From Planctomycetota bacterium (GTDB lineage Bacteria; Planctomycetota; PLA2; JAEUHO01), in the NCBI GenBank assembly GCA_028281445.1, contig JANQJW010000081.1, positions 1 to 52,524 of the forward strand: 52,524 bases of DNA, given 5' to 3'. The notes beneath the pieces are model-generated. The model worked only from the letters and a program-made list of their open reading frames with translations, did not search any database and had not been told where the DNA came from. Numbering within the stretch: position 1 is the stretch's first letter; each line of letters begins with the position of its first letter. The position numbers and the translations under genes are program-made. Positions 26,621 to 35,224 of this stretch are shown in pieces.

Positions 26621-27604
26621 GTGGATCCGCTGCCGCCTGCCGACCGTCCCCGCCGCAACCGTCGAAGTGACGCGCTGCGCCGGCTCGTGCGCGAGACGAC
26701 GCTGACGACGAGCGACCTGATCTGGCCCGCGTTCGTCGTGGATGGCGAGGGCGACCGCCAGCCGGTCCCGAGCATGCCCGACTGCGAGCGCTACAGCCCG
26801 GACGTGCTCGTCGACGAGGCGCGCACGGCTTTCGAGCTCGGCATCCCGGCGATCGCCCTCTTTCCGCGCCTGGACGACAACCTGAAGGACGCCACGGCCA
26901 CGGAGTCCAGCCGCGCCGACGGGCTGCTCCAGCGCGCGATCCGCCGCCTCAAGCTGGCCGTGCCGGACATGATCGTGATCACGGACGTCGCCATGGATCC
27001 CTATTCGAGCGACGGACACGACGGCCTGGTCAAGGACGACCAGATCCTCAACGACGAGACGCTCCCGATCCTTGCGGCCATGGCGGTCGCGCAGGCCGAG
27101 GCCGGTGCCGACATCGTGGCACCGTCCGACATGATGGACGGCCGCGTGGCCTTCATCCGTGACGCGCTCGACGAGGCCGGGCACGGCGACGTGGGCATCC
27201 TCTCCTATGCCGTGAAGTACGCCTCCGCGCTCTACGGTCCCTTCCGCGACGCGCTCGATTCTGCTCCCAAGATGGGCGACAAGAAGACCTACCAGATGGA
27301 CCCCGCCAATCGCCGCGAGGCGCTGCGCGAGGTCGAGCTCGACGTGCGCGAGGGCGCAGACATCGTCATGGTCAAGCCGGCGTTGCCCTACCTCGACGTG
27401 ATCGCGGACGTCGCCGGCTCCGTCGATATCCCCGTCGCGGCGTACCAGGTCAGCGGCGAGTACGCGATGATCCGAGCCGCCGGCGACAAGGGCTGGATCG
27501 ACGGCCCGGCCGTGATGATGGAGAGCCTCCTGGCGATCAAGCGCGCCGGCGCGGACATGATCCTGACGTATGCGGCGCGCGACGTGGCACGCGCGTTGCG
27601 CTAG
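26621..27604 (+). CDS. hemB: Delta-aminolevulinate dehydratase (porphobilinogen synthase)
   Basis: GTG start at 26621. The 327-residue enzyme condenses two 5-aminolevulinate molecules to porphobilinogen in haem synthesis. Both Schiff-base lysines are present: in AVKYASALYGPF near 198 and in VMVKPALPYLD near 252. The metal region reads ITDVAMDPYSSDGHDG, with Asp in place of the three Cys of zinc enzymes. This marks the Mg-type active site as in Pseudomonas. Other family strings are SRADGLLQRAIRRLK, APSDMMDGRV and YQVSGEYAMI. The stop overlaps the end of the converging ytxJ-like gene by 4 bases. Confidence 0.95.
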   Translation: MDPLPPADRPRRNRRSDALRRLVRETTLTTSDLIWPAFVVDGEGDRQPVPSMPDCERYSPDVLVDEARTAFELGIPAIALFPRLDDNLKDATATESSRADGLLQRAIRRLKLAVPDMIVITDVAMDPYSSDGHDGLVKDDQILNDETLPILAAMAVAQAEAGADIVAPSDMMDGRVAFIRDALDEAGHGDVGILSYAVKYASALYGPFRDALDSAPKMGDKKTYQMDPANRREALREVELDVREGADIVMVKPALPYLDVIADVAGSVDIPVAAYQVSGEYAMIRAAGDKGWIDGPAVMMESLLAIKRAGADMILTYAARDVARALR

Positions 27605-27933
27605 TCCGTCACCCTGTCGAGCTCCTTGGCCGTGATGCCGCCGTGGCTGGCGTGCCAGGCGGCGTGGCCGTCGCGAATCCAGATCGCCTGGGGGGACTCG
27701 TGGGTAACGCCCAGGACCTCCGCGGCCCAGCGCGACCAGTCGCGCTGCTTGACGACGTCGATCCAGCCCGTGGGGACGTTCGGATGCGCCTCGACGAATG
27801 CCTCGTACTCGCGCTGTGCGTGGAAGCTGATGGGGCAGCGGCTGGAGTGCTTGAACAGCAGGTAGCGCTCCGCACCCAGAGCGAGGTCGAGCTGGTTGCG
27901 GTCGAGGATCTGGTTGTTGCTCACGCCGCACAT
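27601..27933 (-). CDS. ytxJ: YtxJ-like bacillithiol-system monothiol protein
   Basis: I place the start at 27933 (MCGVSNNQILDRNQLDLAL); a GTG at 27924 is also possible. The about 110-residue thioredoxin-fold protein has a single active-site Cys in SSRCPISFHAQREYEAF, matching the TCPIS motif of YtxJ. The second block GVTHESPQAIWIRDGHAAWHASHG is also typical. YtxJ (BrxC) proteins act as monothiol redox partners that remove bacillithiol from proteins, mostly in Firmicutes and Bacteroidota. Its presence suggests that this organism makes bacillithiol or a similar thiol. It converges on hemB. Confidence 0.82.
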   Translation of the reverse strand: MCGVSNNQILDRNQLDLALGAERYLLFKHSSRCPISFHAQREYEAFVEAHPNVPTGWIDVVKQRDWSRWAAEVLGVTHESPQAIWIRDGHAAWHASHGGITAKELDRVTD

Positions 27934-27946
27934 TGAACCTGCGATC

Positions 27947-28069
27947 GGCCTTGGGCTGTAGGGAGAGGCCTTGTGCCCCTCCGCGACCACGGTCGGCGCG
28001 GGGGCACACAAGGTGCCACCCTACGGCAACCGGTGACCGGACTCGCTTGGGCTGTAGTGGAGGGCCCTG
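27947..28069. repeat. Composite palindromic repeat, copy 1 (B-A-B)
   Basis: Unit A (GGGGGCACACAAGGTGCC, 27998-28029) and unit B (CTTGGGCTGTAGGGAGAGGC, 27947-27985; shortened copy 28044-28069) alternate here. Each unit is a small palindrome. The same A-B pair, with the same spacing, is at 38004-38087. They lie between a minus-strand gene start and the ABC-2 permease stop. Confidence 0.75.
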
Positions 28070-28074
28070 CCGGC

Positions 28075-28863
28075 TCATGAGGACGCAGACCCATAGGCCC
28101 GCAGGCCGAGGCGCCAAAACAGCAGCAGGACCCCGAACGCCACGGCCGCGACGATTCCCATGTGCAGCAGGATCTCGCCCACGTTCCCACCGAAGAGCAC
28201 GCGCGTGGGGAAGGAGACCATGATCGCGAACGGGAGGATGGTCGTCAGGAAGCGCCGGATCCAGCCGCGGTAGATGCCGTCGGGACGGTTCGAGTAGCTG
28301 CCCAGCGTGAAGAAGATGTCGCGCAGGCCCTCGCCGCTGTGCATCCAGAACACGGGCACGAGGAACAGAAGGTGGATGGTGTAGTTGATGAAGAAGCCGA
28401 CGCCCATCAGCGCGAGGTAGATCGCGATGCGATCGAGCCCCACCGGTTCGGGGTACCGGATCAAGGCCCACGCCAGAACGCCCAAGGCCATGAGCAGGTT
28501 CAGGAAGGAGTTCGCGGCGAAGTCGCGCAGGCTGATGAAGAACAGCGAGGAGACCGGGCGCACGAGGTAGTAGTCGAGGTCGCCCTTGTTCACGAGGATC
28601 GGGAACATCCACATATTGTTGGCAAACACCGTCATGTGGAAGCCGTCGGCGACGAAGACGCCGGCCGCGAAGATGAGCGTCTGGTCGAAGTTCCAGCCGC
28701 CCAGCAGACCCGAGTGGCGGTAGAGCACCCAGAAGAAGGCCAGGTTGACGCCGTACCACAGTGCATCCATGAAGATGCGGAAGAAGAAGTCGAGCCGGAA
28801 CTCCATCGCCCGGCTGAAGGAGAACCGCAGGAAGTACGCGTAGAGCCGTGCGTAGCGGGTCAT
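28075..28863 (-). CDS. ABC-2 type permease (second of two)
   Basis: The ATG at 28863 overlaps the TGA of the partner permease by 4 bases, which fixes the start. The 262-residue protein has about six membrane segments (FFFRIFMDALWYGVNLAFFW, FLNLLMALGVLAWALI, IVAAVAFGVLLLFWRLGL) with the cytoplasmic N-terminus RYARLYAYFLRFSFSRAMEFR. It belongs to the DUF990-like ABC-2 group, where two related permeases pair with one ATPase. It is probably an exporter for a lipid-linked or small molecule; the substrate is unknown. Confidence 0.85.
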   Translation of the reverse strand: MTRYARLYAYFLRFSFSRAMEFRLDFFFRIFMDALWYGVNLAFFWVLYRHSGLLGGWNFDQTLIFAAGVFVADGFHMTVFANNMWMFPILVNKGDLDYYLVRPVSSLFFISLRDFAANSFLNLLMALGVLAWALIRYPEPVGLDRIAIYLALMGVGFFINYTIHLLFLVPVFWMHSGEGLRDIFFTLGSYSNRPDGIYRGWIRRFLTTILPFAIMVSFPTRVLFGGNVGEILLHMGIVAAVAFGVLLLFWRLGLRAYGSASS

Positions 28864-29660
28864 ATCCCAATCCCGCTGTACTGGAGATTCCCGCGGCGCC
28901 AGACGACGCGGTCGAGCAGGCCGACGGCGATGATCCAGGCAATGCCCAAGGCGACAGCGGGCAGCCACTCGGCGAATCCGATCTTCCCGACGAGAACCTC
29001 GGCCGGGACTCCGAAGAGCACGTGGAAGGGCAACCACGCATTGACCGCCTGCAGCCAGTCGGGGAACAACGTGACCGGAAACATCAGCCCGCCGAGCAGG
29101 CTGGTTGTGAGGCGCAGGGCAACTTGCAGACTCCACACGTTGTCCGCCCAGAACGCCACGTTCTGCAGCGGGAACGACATGGTGAAGAAGAGCAGGTGGC
29201 CGACCGCGATGGCCACGACACACATCACGAGTCCGGATAGACTGATGGTTGCGTCGCTGAACAGCACGAAGAGGCCGCCGAACACGAAGAACTGGAGCAC
29301 GACCGGCAGGAGCATGCCGACCCGCTGGGCGTACTTGAACCAGAAGTAGGACGTCGGAAACACGAGGTAGCGGTTCAATCCGCCTTCGTAGATGTCCGTT
29401 GCAACCTCGCTCTCGAAACCGGCCCCGATGATGATCTGGGAGACCAGCAGGACGGCCACGTAGTAGACGAGCATGCTGTCGAGCGTGTAGCCGCCCATGG
29501 TCGCGGCGCCGCTCTCTCGAAACATGGCCGTCCAGACGAAGTAAAGCAGACCGAACTTGGCAGCGAAGCCGACGACGAGGTTGAGCCAGAAGTCGGCGCG
29601 GTAGCTCATGCGCCGCCGCGCCTCGACGCCGGCGATACGAAGGAACAGGCGCGGCGTCAT
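28860..29660 (-). CDS. ABC-2 type permease (first of two)
   Basis: The 266-residue protein has six or so membrane segments (LNLVVGFAAKFGLLYFVWTAM, MLVYYVAVLLVSQIIIGAGF, VLQFFVFGGLFVLF, WLPAVALGIAWIIAVGLLD). Its N-terminus MTPRLFLRIAGVEARRRMSY looks like a DUF990-type family start. It overlaps both its neighbours by 4 bases, so the three genes are one translation unit. It likely makes a heterodimer with the permease at 28075. Confidence 0.85.
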   Translation of the reverse strand: MTPRLFLRIAGVEARRRMSYRADFWLNLVVGFAAKFGLLYFVWTAMFRESGAATMGGYTLDSMLVYYVAVLLVSQIIIGAGFESEVATDIYEGGLNRYLVFPTSYFWFKYAQRVGMLLPVVLQFFVFGGLFVLFSDATISLSGLVMCVVAIAVGHLLFFTMSFPLQNVAFWADNVWSLQVALRLTTSLLGGLMFPVTLFPDWLQAVNAWLPFHVLFGVPAEVLVGKIGFAEWLPAVALGIAWIIAVGLLDRVVWRRGNLQYSGIGI

Positions 29661-30652
29661 TCCGCTTGCTCCCGGCGTTCCTGGAAGATCTGCTCGATGA
29701 TCGTCCCGACGTCCGTTTCGTCGATGGCCAGGTCCGCCACGGGCAGGTTCTCGAGCAGGTATCCCGAGGCTTCTGCCACGCGCGGCCGCTCCACGCTCAG
29801 GCGTACCTGCAGATCGGTCTCTTCCAGAACCTCGCCGAAGCGCTCCAGCTCGCGACGCTCCGGCAGCGACCCGTCCTGCTTGCGCAGGTGCGCGGTAATG
29901 ACCTTGCGCTTGGCGTAGGTCTTGACGACGTCGTCAAGCTGGCCGTCGTAGATGAACGCGCCGTCCTGGATGATCACGATCCGCTTGCAGAGCCGCTCGA
30001 TGTCCTCCATGTAATGGCTCGTGAGGATCATCGCGGGCTTGTGGCGCTCGCGGTACTCGAGGATGAAGTCGCGGATGGCGCGCTGGGCGGTGAGGTCCAA
30101 GCCGATTGTCGGCTCGTCGAGGAACACGACGCGCGGCTCGTGCAGGAGCGCTGCGATCAACTCCATCTTCATGCGCTCGCCGAGCGAGAGGCGGCGCACC
30201 TGGACGTTCAGGTCCTTCTTCACGTCCAGCACGGTGCTCAGGTACTCGAGGTTCTCGGCGTACTTCTCGTCCGGGATCCGGTAGATCTCCTTGAGCAGCA
30301 GGAAGCAGTCCGCCGCAGGCAGGTCCCACCAGAGCTGCGCCTTCTGCCCCATGATGAGAGCGATCTGACGGCGGAATTCGTTGTCGCGCTCCCAGGGCGT
30401 GTGGCCGAGCACGGACGCCTCGCCTGATGTGGGGAAAATGATGCCTGCGAGCATCTTGACCAACGTCGTCTTGCCGGCGCCGTTGGGTCCGACGAGGCCG
30501 AGGATCTCGCCTTCGGCGACGTCGAGCGAGACAGCCTTGACGGCGTCCTTGGGCGTCTTCTTGCGCACGAAAAGAGAGCGCACAGATCCCATCAGGCCCG
30601 GGGCCTTCTTGTGCACGTAGTACGTCTTGCTGAGGGAGCGGACACGGATCAT
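29657..30652 (-). CDS. ABC transporter ATP-binding subunit, exporter
   Basis: The ATG at 30652 (MIRVRSLSKTYYVHKK) is chosen over an upstream ATG at 30691. The 331-residue protein has Walker A GPNGAGKTT, Q-loop LIMGQKAQLWWDLP, an ABC signature with an unusual form (RRLSLGERMKMELIAAL, LSLGE in place of LSGGQ), Walker B VVFLDEPTIGLD and a His switch ILTSHYMEDIE. The C-terminal ~90 residues form the accessory domain of this family. The LSLGE signature and the N-terminal insert KKAPGLMGSVRSLFVRKK are typical of DUF990-partner ATPases. It powers the two permeases downstream. Confidence 0.9.
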   Translation of the reverse strand: MIRVRSLSKTYYVHKKAPGLMGSVRSLFVRKKTPKDAVKAVSLDVAEGEILGLVGPNGAGKTTLVKMLAGIIFPTSGEASVLGHTPWERDNEFRRQIALIMGQKAQLWWDLPAADCFLLLKEIYRIPDEKYAENLEYLSTVLDVKKDLNVQVRRLSLGERMKMELIAALLHEPRVVFLDEPTIGLDLTAQRAIRDFILEYRERHKPAMILTSHYMEDIERLCKRIVIIQDGAFIYDGQLDDVVKTYAKRKVITAHLRKQDGSLPERRELERFGEVLEETDLQVRLSVERPRVAEASGYLLENLPVADLAIDETDVGTIIEQIFQERREQAE

Positions 30653-30704
30653 GAAGCGCGCGATTCTGTCGGCCGGTGCACCGGGTTGCAACTACGCTGA
30701 GGCG

Positions 30705-31087
30705 ATGCGCACAACCCGGTTCGTTATCTACATGGCCGCGGTCCTGTTTCTGGGGACTTCCTGTGGGGGCGACACGCCGTCCGATGGCGGCGCCTCGACG
30801 GCCTCTCACCCGTCGCGACGCTCGAGAGCATGCTCTCGCTTGCCGAGGCCGGTGAATGGAAGAGCTTCGTCTCCGCCCATTACGGCGAGCAGCACAAGAT
30901 GGACAAGCCGGCCGAGCAGATGCCCAAGCTCGTCGCGAGGCTCGAGAAGAATGGCGCGACCCTGATCTCGCGCCTCAAGGAGTGCGTGGGCAAGGAGCCC
31001 AAGCTAAGCGCCGACGGAACCGTGGCCACCTGGCCCAGCGGCTTCAAGCTCCACAAGAAGGACGGGAAGTGGGGATTCCATCTATAG
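30705..31087 (+). pseudogene. Small lipoprotein gene broken by one frameshift
   Basis: The ATG at 30705 opens a lipoprotein signal (MRTTRFVIYMAAVLFLGTSC, lipobox LGTSC, Cys at 20) followed by a polar linker. After about 35 residues this frame becomes Ser/Arg-rich nonsense. The adjacent frame (register of an ATG at 30830) reads SPVATLESMLSLAEAGEWKS and continues for ~85 residues, ending in KWGFHL. One missing base near 30804-30811 would join both into about 127 residues. Alternatively the second part starts at ATG 30830 by itself. Function is unknown; the body looks like a small alpha-helical DUF. It may be an assembly error. Confidence 0.65.
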
Positions 31088-31090
31088 CGA

Positions 31091-31915
31091 TCAGCGGCGC
31101 TTCTTCTTCTGCCGGAAGGCTGTCTTGAACAGCTCGCCGTCGAAGCCCATCGGAACCTCGCCGACCGAGGCGTAGCGGTAGAGCGCCGCCGTGTAGACGC
31201 CCTGCAGCGCGCTGAACAGGCACGAGATCGCAGCCAGGCCGAGCACGCCCAGAATGATGGCGGGAACGACGAGACCCGCCTGCAGCAGAAGCCCGACCAG
31301 CAGCGCCACCGGCAGGGTGAAGAGGAACCCGACCAGACCCAGGCCCAGTGAACCCGCCACGGTCTCGCCCCAGGTCTCCTTGAAGATGGCCCACGAGCGC
31401 TTGAACGAGCCGCCGAGGGACTCCTTCTCCATCACCAGCACCGGGACCATGAAGAACGTCGCGAGCGACCACGCCGCGCCCACGATGGCCATCGCGATCT
31501 TGCCCGCGATCTCGGACCGCTCTTCGATCGCTCGAATGATCAAGCCGACCGTGGCCGCCACGACGCCCCAGAGGAGCAGTGCGGGCAGCCGCTTGGAGGC
31601 CGCGCCGAGCGCGGATCCCAGCGTCGGGTCGCCTCCGTTCATTCGCTCGCTCGCGCCGGCGATGACGGCCGCCTGGAAGAAAAACGTGATCGTATAGAGG
31701 ATCACATAGAGCACGAACGTGGCCACGTACCACGTCCACTCCGGCTGGCTCTCGGCCCACTCCGTGCCCTTGATGAACACGGGGGCGGCGAACGTGGCGC
31801 AGATGAGCAGGATCAGGAGGCCGGAGACAAGGGGCAGGATCATCAGCTCCTTGTCCTTCATCAGGACGCCCCACGAGTCCTTCATCAATCTCCAACTGCG
31901 CGCGATCCGACCCAT
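31091..31915 (-). CDS. Polytopic membrane protein, DUF6159 type
   Basis: The 274-residue protein starts with a short amphipathic region (RSWRLMKDSWGVLMKDKEL) and then has six membrane segments (LPLVSGLLILLICATFAAPV, YVATFVLYVILYTITFFFQA, LLLWGVVAATVGLIIRAI, LGLVGFLFTLPVALLVGLLL and others). A cytoplasmic loop contains SWAIFKETWGETVAGSLG. The C-terminus is basic (RQKKKRR). It matches the DUF6159/glycerophosphoryl-like membrane family; no function is known. It converges on the broken lipoprotein gene with a 3-base gap. Confidence 0.72.
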   Translation of the reverse strand: MGRIARSWRLMKDSWGVLMKDKELMILPLVSGLLILLICATFAAPVFIKGTEWAESQPEWTWYVATFVLYVILYTITFFFQAAVIAGASERMNGGDPTLGSALGAASKRLPALLLWGVVAATVGLIIRAIEERSEIAGKIAMAIVGAAWSLATFFMVPVLVMEKESLGGSFKRSWAIFKETWGETVAGSLGLGLVGFLFTLPVALLVGLLLQAGLVVPAIILGVLGLAAISCLFSALQGVYTAALYRYASVGEVPMGFDGELFKTAFRQKKKRR

Positions 31916-31967
31916 GGCGACCTCCTCGTTCGAGGCTCATCATACCCGTGGGGGTAGGCTATCCGCG

Positions 31968-32945
31968 ATGTCGGCCCTGCGGATCCTCGCACTTCTCATC
32001 GCGCTGCCGGTGGCCGCATCGATTGCGTTCATGATCGTCGAAGGCTGGAACTTCTTCGACTCGCTCTACATGGCCGTCATCACGCTGACGACGGTCGGTT
32101 TCATGGAAGTGCACCCGATGAGCGATGCCGGGCGCATCGTCGTGATCGTCTACCTCGTCGGCGGTCTCGGGATCTTCTTCTACGGAGTGGCGTACGTCGC
32201 CGAGCTGCTGCTTCGGGCACCCATCGGCGAGATCAGAAGGCGGAAGCGGATGAACAAGCAGCTCGAGACGATCGAGAACCATGTGGTCGTGTGTGGGTAC
32301 GGCCGCGTCGGCTCCAACCTGTGCGGGCAGCTCCAAGCCGTGGGCCAGCCGGTGGTCGTGATCGACCGGGACGAGCAGACGGTGAAGGACGCCATGGCCG
32401 AGGGCGTGATCGCCCTGCGCGGCGACGCGACCCGTGATGCCCTGCTGGAGGAAGCCGGCATCCGGCGGGCCCGCGCCCTGGCCGCCGTCACCCCAAGCGA
32501 CGCAGACAACCTCTACATCGTGCTCTCGGGGCGTATCCTCAACACGGGGATCCAGATCGTGTCCCGATCGACGGACTCCCATTCGATCGAGAAGCTGGAG
32601 CGCGCCGGCGCCAACCGGATCGTGAACATGTATGAGACCGGCGCGCACCGCATGGCCATGCTGCTGACTCATCCGCGCCTCGAAGACTTCTGGCAGCTGT
32701 TCACCGCGCAGGGCGACCGGCTCGACCTGACGGCGGTGTCCATCACGGAAGCGTCGCCGTACATCGGCAAGCGTCTGAACCAGACCGATCTCCACGACCG
32801 CGGCGTCATGATCGTGGCCCACCAGAAGCCGGGGAAGGACATCGCCATCCCACCCGCCGCGACAGCCGAGATCGAGCTGGGCGACACGATGTTTGCCTTC
32901 GGCAACGCGCAGTGCATCAGCGAGCTGCTGGAGGCGGCGCGCTGA
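31968..32945 (+). CDS. K+ channel with RCK (TrkA-N/TrkA-C) domains
   Basis: The ATG at 31968 gives 325 residues; the frame upstream belongs to the opposite gene. Two membrane helices (LRILALLIALPVAASIAFMI and IVVIVYLVGGLGIFFYGV) flank a pore loop with SLYMAVITLTTVGFMEV, where TTVGF is the K+ filter (Phe in place of Tyr, as in a number of prokaryotic channels). Then a Rossmann RCK domain follows (VVVCGYGRVGSNLC, VVVIDRDEQTVKDA), and a TrkA-C domain closes the protein (VSITEASPYIGKRL, GDTMFAFG). It probably passes K+ out of or into the cell under ligand control. The osmoprotectant importer follows at 3 bases. Confidence 0.9.
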   Translation: MSALRILALLIALPVAASIAFMIVEGWNFFDSLYMAVITLTTVGFMEVHPMSDAGRIVVIVYLVGGLGIFFYGVAYVAELLLRAPIGEIRRRKRMNKQLETIENHVVVCGYGRVGSNLCGQLQAVGQPVVVIDRDEQTVKDAMAEGVIALRGDATRDALLEEAGIRRARALAAVTPSDADNLYIVLSGRILNTGIQIVSRSTDSHSIEKLERAGANRIVNMYETGAHRMAMLLTHPRLEDFWQLFTAQGDRLDLTAVSITEASPYIGKRLNQTDLHDRGVMIVAHQKPGKDIAIPPAATAEIELGDTMFAFGNAQCISELLEAAR

Positions 32946-32948
32946 TCG

Positions 32949-33686
32949 ATGCTCGCACTTCACGGAGTCACGAAGCGGTTCGGCGACACCGTCGCCCTGG
33001 ATGACGTTTCGCTGGACGTCACCGCGGGGCGGACGACCGCCTTGATCGGCCCCAGCGGCTGCGGCAAGTCGACGGTCCTGCGGTTGCTCGTCGGCCTGGT
33101 CCGGCCTAGTGACGGCGAGGTCATGGTCGGTGATGTCCTCGTCGGGCGCGACACCGAGCGGGCCGTCCGGCGCACGGTCGGATACGTGATCCAGGAAGGC
33201 GGACTGTTCCCGCACATGACCGCGCGGCGCAACGTCACGCTGGCCGCGCGCCACGCAGGCTGGACTCCGGAGCGCATCGGTGAGCGCCTGGAGACGCTTG
33301 TCGCGCTCACCTCGTTTCCTGGCGACGCGCTGGACCGCTACCCGCTGCAGCTCTCCGGGGGGCAGCGCCAGCGTCTCGCGCTCATGCGCGGACTCATGCT
33401 GGATCCGGACGTATTGCTGCTCGACGAGCCGTTCGCCGCGCTCGATCCGGTGGTGCGCCACGAACTTCAGGAGGAGCTCCGAGCGATCTTCGAGCGACTC
33501 GGCAAGACCGTGGTCCTCGTGACGCACGACCTCGCGGAAGCGTCCTTTCTGGGCCACGAGATCGTGCTGATGGACGCCGGTCGCATCGTGCAGCGTGGCG
33601 CGTTTCGGGACTTCGTGGACGCACCGGCTACGCCGTTCGTGACGCGCTTCGTTCGCGCCCAGCGCGCGCCCTGGGACGCGTCGTGA
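32949..33686 (+). CDS. Osmoprotectant-type ABC transporter ATPase
   Basis: The 245-residue protein has Walker A GPSGCGKST, Q-loop VIQEGGLFPHM, signature LSGGQRQRLAL, Walker B VLLLDEPFAALD and His switch VTHDLAEA. It resembles OpuCA/ProV ATPases, but the C-terminal CBS domains that often sense ionic strength are missing. It overlaps the binding-protein/permease gene by one or four bases. Together they should import a quaternary ammonium compound such as glycine betaine or choline. The K+ channel gene directly upstream fits an osmotic-stress setting. Confidence 0.88.
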   Translation: MLALHGVTKRFGDTVALDDVSLDVTAGRTTALIGPSGCGKSTVLRLLVGLVRPSDGEVMVGDVLVGRDTERAVRRTVGYVIQEGGLFPHMTARRNVTLAARHAGWTPERIGERLETLVALTSFPGDALDRYPLQLSGGQRQRLALMRGLMLDPDVLLLDEPFAALDPVVRHELQEELRAIFERLGKTVVLVTHDLAEASFLGHEIVLMDAGRIVQRGAFRDFVDAPATPFVTRFVRAQRAPWDAS

Positions 33687-35182
33687 TGCGCGGCGCGCTG
33701 CTCCTCGCCATGTTGCTCGCCGGTGGCGGAGCCGCTGTCGGAGGCGAAGAGCCGCTGCGAGTCGGGTCCAAGAAGTTCACCGAGTCCGTGATTCTCGGAG
33801 ACACGGTCAAGCTCCTTCTGGAGAGCGACGGACACCGTGTCGAGCACAAGAAGCAGCTCGGCGGCAGCCGCATCCTCTTCGACGCGCTGGAGTCGGGCGA
33901 AATCGACGTGTACCCGGAGTACACAGGAACCCTGCTGCGTGAGCTCCTGGCCGACGCCCGCCTGGCGACATGGAATGACGCCAAGGTGCACCTCCGCAGC
34001 CGCGGCATCGGCGTCATCGGGCCTCTGGGCTTCAACAACACGTACGCCTTGGGCATGAAGGAGAAGCGGGCCGCGAGCCTCGGCATCCGGATGATCAGTG
34101 ATCTGCGCGAGCATGCTGGACTCAAGCTCGGCTTCACGAACGAGTTCATGCAGCGCGAGGACGGTTGGCCGGGTTTGCGCACCCGCTACGACCTGCCGCA
34201 CGAGGACGCCCGCGGCATGGATCACGACATGGCCTATCGCGGCCTCGGAGCCGGCGAGGTCGACGTGATGGACTGCTACTCCACCGACGCGGAGATCGTG
34301 CACTACGGCCTGCGAACGCTGGAGGATGATCTCGCCTACTTCCCGTCGTACCAGGCCGTCCTGCTCTATCGCGTTGCGCTCGAGACCGAGGCGCAGGGCA
34401 TCGTCGCGCTACTCTCGCAACTCGCCGGCCGCATCTCCGCGGACCTGATGCGCCGGATGAACGCCGGGGTGAAAATCGAACGACGCGCGGAGCTTGCGGT
34501 GGCTGCCGAGTTGCTCGAGGCCGCAACCGGCGTCCGGCCGGTGGAGGTGATCGTCGCCACGCGTGCCGAGCGCGTCTGGCGCCGCACCAAAGAGCATCTA
34601 CTGATGACCGCGATCGCCTTGACAGCGATCATCCTGCTCGGGCTGCTCCTCGGTGTGGCCGCCGCGAAGGTGCGCTGGCTCGCGCCGCCCATCCTTGGCT
34701 TCGTCGGTCTCATCTGGACGGTGCCGGCGCTCGGGCTCTTCTACGTCATGATGCCGGTGGTAGGGCTGTACGAGAAGGCCGCGATTACCGCGCTGTTGCT
34801 CTATGGCCTCCTACCCGTCGTGCGCAACACGCAGCTCGGCATCACGACGATTGCGAAGCCGATCATGGAGTCGGCGCACGTGCTGGGACTCAGCGCGTGG
34901 GAACGGCTGCGGCGAATCGAGCTGCCGTTGGCCGCGCCGTCGATCTTCGCCGGCATCAAGTCGGCCGTCGTCATCACCGTGGGCACGGCGACGATCGGAG
35001 CCATCATCGGCGCGGGTGGCTACGGACAGCCGATCCTCACGGGCATCCGCCGCGACGACATGGCGATCGTGCTGGAAGGCCTGCTGCCCGCCATGGGCAT
35101 GGCGCTGGTACTCCTGATGCTGACCGACCTCGTCGAGCGTCTCATCGTGTCCCCCGGACTGCGGTTGAAGGCCGACAGGTAG
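33686..35182 (+). CDS. Osmoprotectant ABC transporter, binding protein-permease fusion
   Basis: Start is ATG at 33686 (GTG at 33683 is equally possible). Residues 1-20 are a signal peptide. Residues about 23-285 are an OpuAC/QAT-type binding domain (LRVGSKKFTESVILGDTVKL, GEIDVYPEYTGTLLRELL, YSTDAEIVHYGLRTLEDD). Residues about 300-495 are the permease with five membrane segments and the cytoplasmic EAA-like loop (IMESAHVLGLSAWERLRRIE, LPLAAPSIFAGIKSAVVI). The order is binding domain first and permease second, the opposite of better-known OpuABC/OpuBC fusions. The product should capture and import a betaine- or choline-type solute. Confidence 0.88.
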   Translation: MRGALLLAMLLAGGGAAVGGEEPLRVGSKKFTESVILGDTVKLLLESDGHRVEHKKQLGGSRILFDALESGEIDVYPEYTGTLLRELLADARLATWNDAKVHLRSRGIGVIGPLGFNNTYALGMKEKRAASLGIRMISDLREHAGLKLGFTNEFMQREDGWPGLRTRYDLPHEDARGMDHDMAYRGLGAGEVDVMDCYSTDAEIVHYGLRTLEDDLAYFPSYQAVLLYRVALETEAQGIVALLSQLAGRISADLMRRMNAGVKIERRAELAVAAELLEAATGVRPVEVIVATRAERVWRRTKEHLLMTAIALTAIILLGLLLGVAAAKVRWLAPPILGFVGLIWTVPALGLFYVMMPVVGLYEKAAITALLLYGLLPVVRNTQLGITTIAKPIMESAHVLGLSAWERLRRIELPLAAPSIFAGIKSAVVITVGTATIGAIIGAGGYGQPILTGIRRDDMAIVLEGLLPAMGMALVLLMLTDLVERLIVSPGLRLKADR

Positions 35183-35224
35183 GCGCCACGGTGATACCCT
35201 CGCTGGCTTCCCGGAGGAATTGCC

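Noticed and set aside
27947..28069. CRISPR-like array
   Set aside because: The repeated units are few, unequal and palindromic, with no regular spacers and no cas gene in the window.
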